Assembly: GCF_028502605.1 (NCBI RefSeq)
Contig: NC_079233.1
Location: 2,480,001-2,544,000, forward strand
Direction: 5' to 3'
Source: Trichoderma breve
Taxonomy: Eukaryota; Ascomycota; Sordariomycetes; Hypocreales; Hypocreaceae
DNA: 64,000 nucleotides
Part shown: positions 59,901 through 64,000 of the stretch, piece after piece
How positions within the stretch are numbered: position 1 is the stretch's first letter
Layout: the number at the start of each line of letters is the position of its first letter
Position numbers and translations under genes: made by a program
The notes under the pieces: model-generated
Seen by the model: only the letters and a program-made list of their open reading frames with translations
What the model was told of the DNA's origin: nothing
Database searches by the model: none

Positions 59901-62900
59901 GCTTCACTGGGCAAGGGCGAGACAGATTGACCTTCCCAATCTCTTGTCGTCGCCGAGAGATTGCACGACGTCTTTCCCTTTTGCATTTGATGCCGCTTAG
60001 AGTCCAGTTCGAATATGGCGATGCGAGATGCGCTGGTGGTGAGCAGAAAACGCCAAGCGAAGATGTCGATCCAGCGTAACCCCCGGCCTAGGATACCACT
60101 CTGTAAGATGGGATGGATTCATATTGCACGAGTACAGCATCAACCTTGTACTACCTAGTACCTACTAAGGTAGGCAATTACATCGTTCAATAGTACGGAG
60201 TACAGTATGTGGTAATTGCCTGCTGCTCCTAGGGGACCTGACACATATTACGTGGCATGTTCCTGAAAATGGACATGCTTGTTGAAGCAAGACGACTTGG
60301 AATATCCAATACTCGAGTGTTGGCACTTGTAGGTACCAAGGGGCAAGCACGGGTACACACATACGCTCAGACATACCACTGTACAAGACTCCGTCGAGGT
60401 ACCTTCTCAGCCAAGTATCGTCAACAACACGTCCCATGACGAAATCATCTCCAAATCTTCATCATCTGCCATCAAAGAAAATTTTAGTTAAAAGCACCTA
60501 CAGCACCTTCAGCGGCCGTTGCATCGAAAACGGCCACAAGAGAGCGAGCAAACCCAGCAGGAGGGCCGGGAAGGTCACCAACTTCACCCCTTCCCACAGG
60601 CTACACTGGACATGGCCCGAAACATGAGCGACCATTGGACAGGGTTGCAGGGATTTGTGGAGGCGCTACGGCAAAGTCGGCCGGGGAAAAAAGTCTCTTT
60701 CTTCTTTCTCGTTGTGCGCGCGGCCCACACCAAGAGCCAAGCTCGCGCGTTTAAGCATGAATTTAAGCGTTGTCAGCCACTATGCTTGGCGCGGCAGCTA
60801 TCGTCCAATGTTGCTTTGGGGGGGCGTGTTTGTATGATTTGGCATCTGTGAGTACAGTAGAGTCTGCTCATGAGCGGCGACGGAGGACTTATACCGTGCT
60901 ATTGTCAGTTCATCTCGCAGCACGCGCTTTCAGCTCAAATTCCAGCCAGCCAGCAACCGCAGGTCTCAATGGGCCACAGCTTCCTCCTACTCATCAGTTT
61001 TTTTTTTTTCCTCTTTCCTGGTGGAAACGGTGGCTTGCTGCGTGTGGAGCCGCTGGAGCACTTGGCGCAAATCTAAGATGCCGTGCTTGCCGACTTGGCT
61101 CCCAGGGAGGGGGTGGAGTCTCGCTCGAGTTTGTTCTACTGGCACTGGCAAGGGCGTCTCGTGGCATTGACCAGTGCTAATGCTCATGTGCTGTAAAGGC
61201 CGCTGGTCCTGAGCTTGGCGGTCGATGTTTCTAATCATGGGCTAGGCCAGTGCGGATTCCGGAGTACATTGCAGCGTTTCATTTCCGCCCGTCGTTTTTG
61301 ACGCTTCTCGACGTACGAGTACAGTACGAGTACTAAGGTATTATTCAGCGGGCGAGTGCACGAGTAATACTCCGTAGCCCGGATTTCGAGACACGCAGGT
61401 CAGATCCGATTATCCGACCTGTGCGTCCGTGGGAGAGAACTAATGTATAGACTCGGCGGGCGGGCTCCTCTTTGGCATAAGGTTAAATCATTGGTCTGCT
61501 TCAGCGCATGGCTCGTGACTGGTGGCTGGCCCTTACTTATGGTAGCCAAGCTAATTCAATACGTTTTGTATCCAAGTGTTGCTTGGGCACATACTGTATG
61601 TAGTAGGTATGTGCGAGAAGGCTAAAAGACGAGCGCGAAGCCCGTTTCTAATCCATGTTGTTACTATGTCGCTAGTAAGCTTGGTTATGTGGATGCCTAG
61701 AGGGAAGACGACCGAATGCTACGGGGAACCTGTACAGTAGTTTTCCTTAGTCTTCAGCTGTCCCTTTTCATTTTCAACTAGCCTGCTGTAGCTGTAGAGG
61801 TGGAGTGGAAGGATCACCACAAGCATTCATGTCCTCCGTCCTCCGTCTTCGGTGGTCCTTGGCCAAGATGGTCGACCCTTTTTCCTTCAGCTGGATTTGG
61901 AAAGTCAAAGGACATTAGTTTGTCTTGATGCACATCTTGGCTCAACAATATGCTTATCCAACCCGGCGGGCATCAACAAGGTGCTGACTGAGTTCTATTA
62001 CTTCCGTAATGCTGCCCCAGGCTGTTAATATTAGATCTGATTGTCACACTGTAGGGTAAGCAAGAGGCAGCCTGTCTTGATGGCCGGTTTCCTTGTAATA
62101 CGGGGCTCCCGCTGGTGCAAGCGTATTTTTGGAAACTGTTGGAATAGATGGCCATCGTATTAGGTTATGGCAAGAGAGTTCTTGGGCGTACCGGGGATCA
62201 GAGAGAGCAGGGGGAATTTACATGGCTCAGGGAGAGTTCACACTCACACACTCGCTTCCAGAACAGTCCCAAGTATTGACAGAGCCTATCCCGTACTGTA
62301 CACGCAAAGTAAAAAGCCATCTACGGCATAAAAACATGATGACGAAACACCCAAAGAACCATGGAATACGTGCATCTAGAAAATAACGTAAATTTCCCCA
62401 TCCCGTTGCGCCGATGTCGTCCTCAGAGACACGCACAAAAGAAGGGTCACACCCAACAAGCCTCGCATTGTTTCGGTGCAAAAATAAACAAATAGCCCAG
62501 ACACGAGGCAAAAGCTTGGCCCTTTAGCAGCCAAGGTGATTGGTCAAATCCGCCAGCTTTCTTTTTTTTGCTTTGCTCTTGGCCCCTAATGGTTCCCATG
62601 CATTAGCGGCCATGGCGTAACCTTACGCTTAATCCTATCGCTGCCAAGAAATGCGTATCTGGGATGACGATTAATTGCCTCCCGTCGGGTTTTCCAGTTT
62701 GTCGATGCCCCATGCATACGCCGTTGTCACATGCCGATATGTGATTGTGACTGCTGTTCACGGATGATGATAACTAATTCTGTTTCCCTTGTATTTTCCT
62801 TTCTTGGTTCAACGGGATGGGCTTGCGTATTTTTGCTTGTTTCTGGATGCGACCGCCGTCTACATGTACAGGGAACGCTACCGCAGCGGATGGCCCGGAA

Positions 62901-64000
62901 CAAAACCATGCATTATCTTTTTTCTTTCTTCCATCTGCCTTCTCGCTTCCTCCTTTAAGTTTTCCTTTGCTCTAGAGACTGACATGGATATTTACGAGAG
63001 CATCTACGGAGTACATATGCACACGCCCCAGCCTTTGGAACCATCGTTGCCATTTGTCACAGAAACCCGGAGACAAAATATCGTCACCATTCGGAGGTTG
63101 CTGGCTGTGCGACTTGATTGGAAAACGCCGTTTTCGGTGGCTTGCTGGACCGGCATATCTGCAGGGAGCGAGCGTTCTGGAAGCAAGCCCATGGGACGTG
63201 GCTTCGAAAAGCTGAGCTGCAGCCTTCGTAGCGGGTGAAGCTATTGTATTTCTGTCGCTATCGTTATAAAACACCATGGCATGATGAAACAGAGCTAGTA
63301 CAAGCGTAAAGAAGGTTATTAGCTTATCGACTGAACAGTGCTGTTGAAATTAATCTATGCCTTAGGTTGTGTTAGTCTCCTGTACGAGTACATACATGCA
63401 AAGTGCCAGTGAGAAAAGCAGGCCAATGATTTGTCGCCGAGTCATCTCACGTATTGAGTAATTTTTACGCCCTCTCGGAGCAAAACTTGCGGCACATGAA
63501 GTGCGTAGTGCGGTTCTGGCGAATTGGTCTTGTGCTGTTGTCTAGACTACAAGGTTCTCGGTTTGGTCGGGGCAAATATCCCCGAAGCTACCTAGTCTCG
63601 GGATATCGGCAATAGTGCGAGTTGTTGCGTTGCGTACGTGGATTGCAACAACGTACGGCAGAGTTCTCAATGAAATAGTTCATTTATAGCTCTAATAAGC
63701 ATACTATTGAGAATAGAGATGAAAGTTGTCTTTGGAGTTATTGATTCCTTTTATCAAAGAGTCGATGTAAATTCACTGCTGGATAGGTAGTTTCGGGCAG
63801 ACATTCTCCGCTTGCAGTGAACACCGGCTAGAGCCCATTGACAGGGAATATTCCAGAGTTGTTTGTAACAGTACCTATTGTGCGACCAGCAAGCTTCTCA
63901 ACAGTTAATGAGTACCGTTGTATCTATATGATATATATCTTGTAGAACTGCCGCTGTCAATGCCGACATATACCCCAGATCCGGAGGTCCACAGCTCTTC
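53945..64000. promoter_or_regulatory. 10-kb gene-free region upstream of pac2, candidate large control region
   Basis: No open frame here has recognisable domains, convincing splice joins or family resemblance; frames up to 138 codons occur on both strands and mirror each other. It contains pyrimidine tracts near 54682-54740, an A run at 56248-56262 and a T run at 60998-61009. The word GTACGAGTAC occurs exactly at 56668, 57479, 61313, 61324 and 63382. The near end must include the pac2 promoter and leader. The far end may belong to a gene beyond the window. The regulatory reading is inference. Confidence 0.4.
61313..61333. repeat. Tandem pair of GTACGAGTAC separated by one base
   Basis: Two exact copies of the 10-base word (61313-61322 and 61324-61333) lie side by side. 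The same word recurs singly at 56668, 57479 and 63382, with nine-base versions at 11554, 12281 and elsewhere. It has the look of a protein-binding site or a dispersed microrepeat. Confidence 0.7.

Overview
The window is nuclear DNA of a filamentous ascomycete. Genes have short GT-AG introns of about 50-120 bp, widely spaced coding regions and pyrimidine-rich leaders. The vacuolar aspartic protease at 8985-10318 matches what I remember of Trichoderma (Hypocreales) PapA/Pep4 almost residue for residue, so a Trichoderma-like Hypocrealean fungus is my best guess. This rests on recall, not on a search.

Core block, 1-34.7 kb. The conserved housekeeping genes, in order, are: Sec14 phosphatidylinositol-transfer protein (-), a mitochondrial RMD1/RMND1 (DUF155) protein (+), a long nuclear-looking Gln/Pro-rich protein of unknown function (-), vacuolar aspartyl protease Pep4 (-), a WSC cell-wall stress sensor (+), a Nup37-like beta-propeller protein (+), flap endonuclease Fen1 (+), a cytochrome b5/acyl-CoA dehydrogenase fusion (+), the DEAD-box mRNA-decay helicase Dhh1 (+), and Cft2/CPSF100 of the mRNA 3'-end processing complex (-). 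Most have introns that I could place to the base because the reading frame is kept across each splice. A 6.1-kb stretch without a convincing gene separates pep4 from the WSC gene.

Accessory block, about 35-50.3 kb. This stretch is AT-richer and lies between Cft2 and an intron-containing tRNA-Lys(CUU). It holds a spliced 511-residue orphan (-), two clearly decayed genes, a seven-helix DUF7703-like membrane protein (+), a 564-residue orphan membrane protein (+) and an alpha/beta hydrolase (-). One decayed gene carries zinc-ligand-like Cys motifs and was broken by a 7-bp tandem duplication plus nonsense codons. The other is a protein-kinase-like gene with several nonsense codons, each explicable as a C:G to T:A transition. 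The pattern fits a variable island with possible repeat-induced point mutation (RIP). The last 3 kb before the tRNA contain only a hairpin and no gene I can support.

Regulatory block, 50.4-64 kb. The only coding gene is a WOPR-domain (Gti1/Pac2-type) transcription factor at 52511-53944 on the minus strand. Its upstream side has about 10 kb with no credible gene. That region carries long pyrimidine tracts and at least five exact copies of the palindrome-like word GTACGAGTAC. I read it as a candidate oversized control region for the WOPR regulator.
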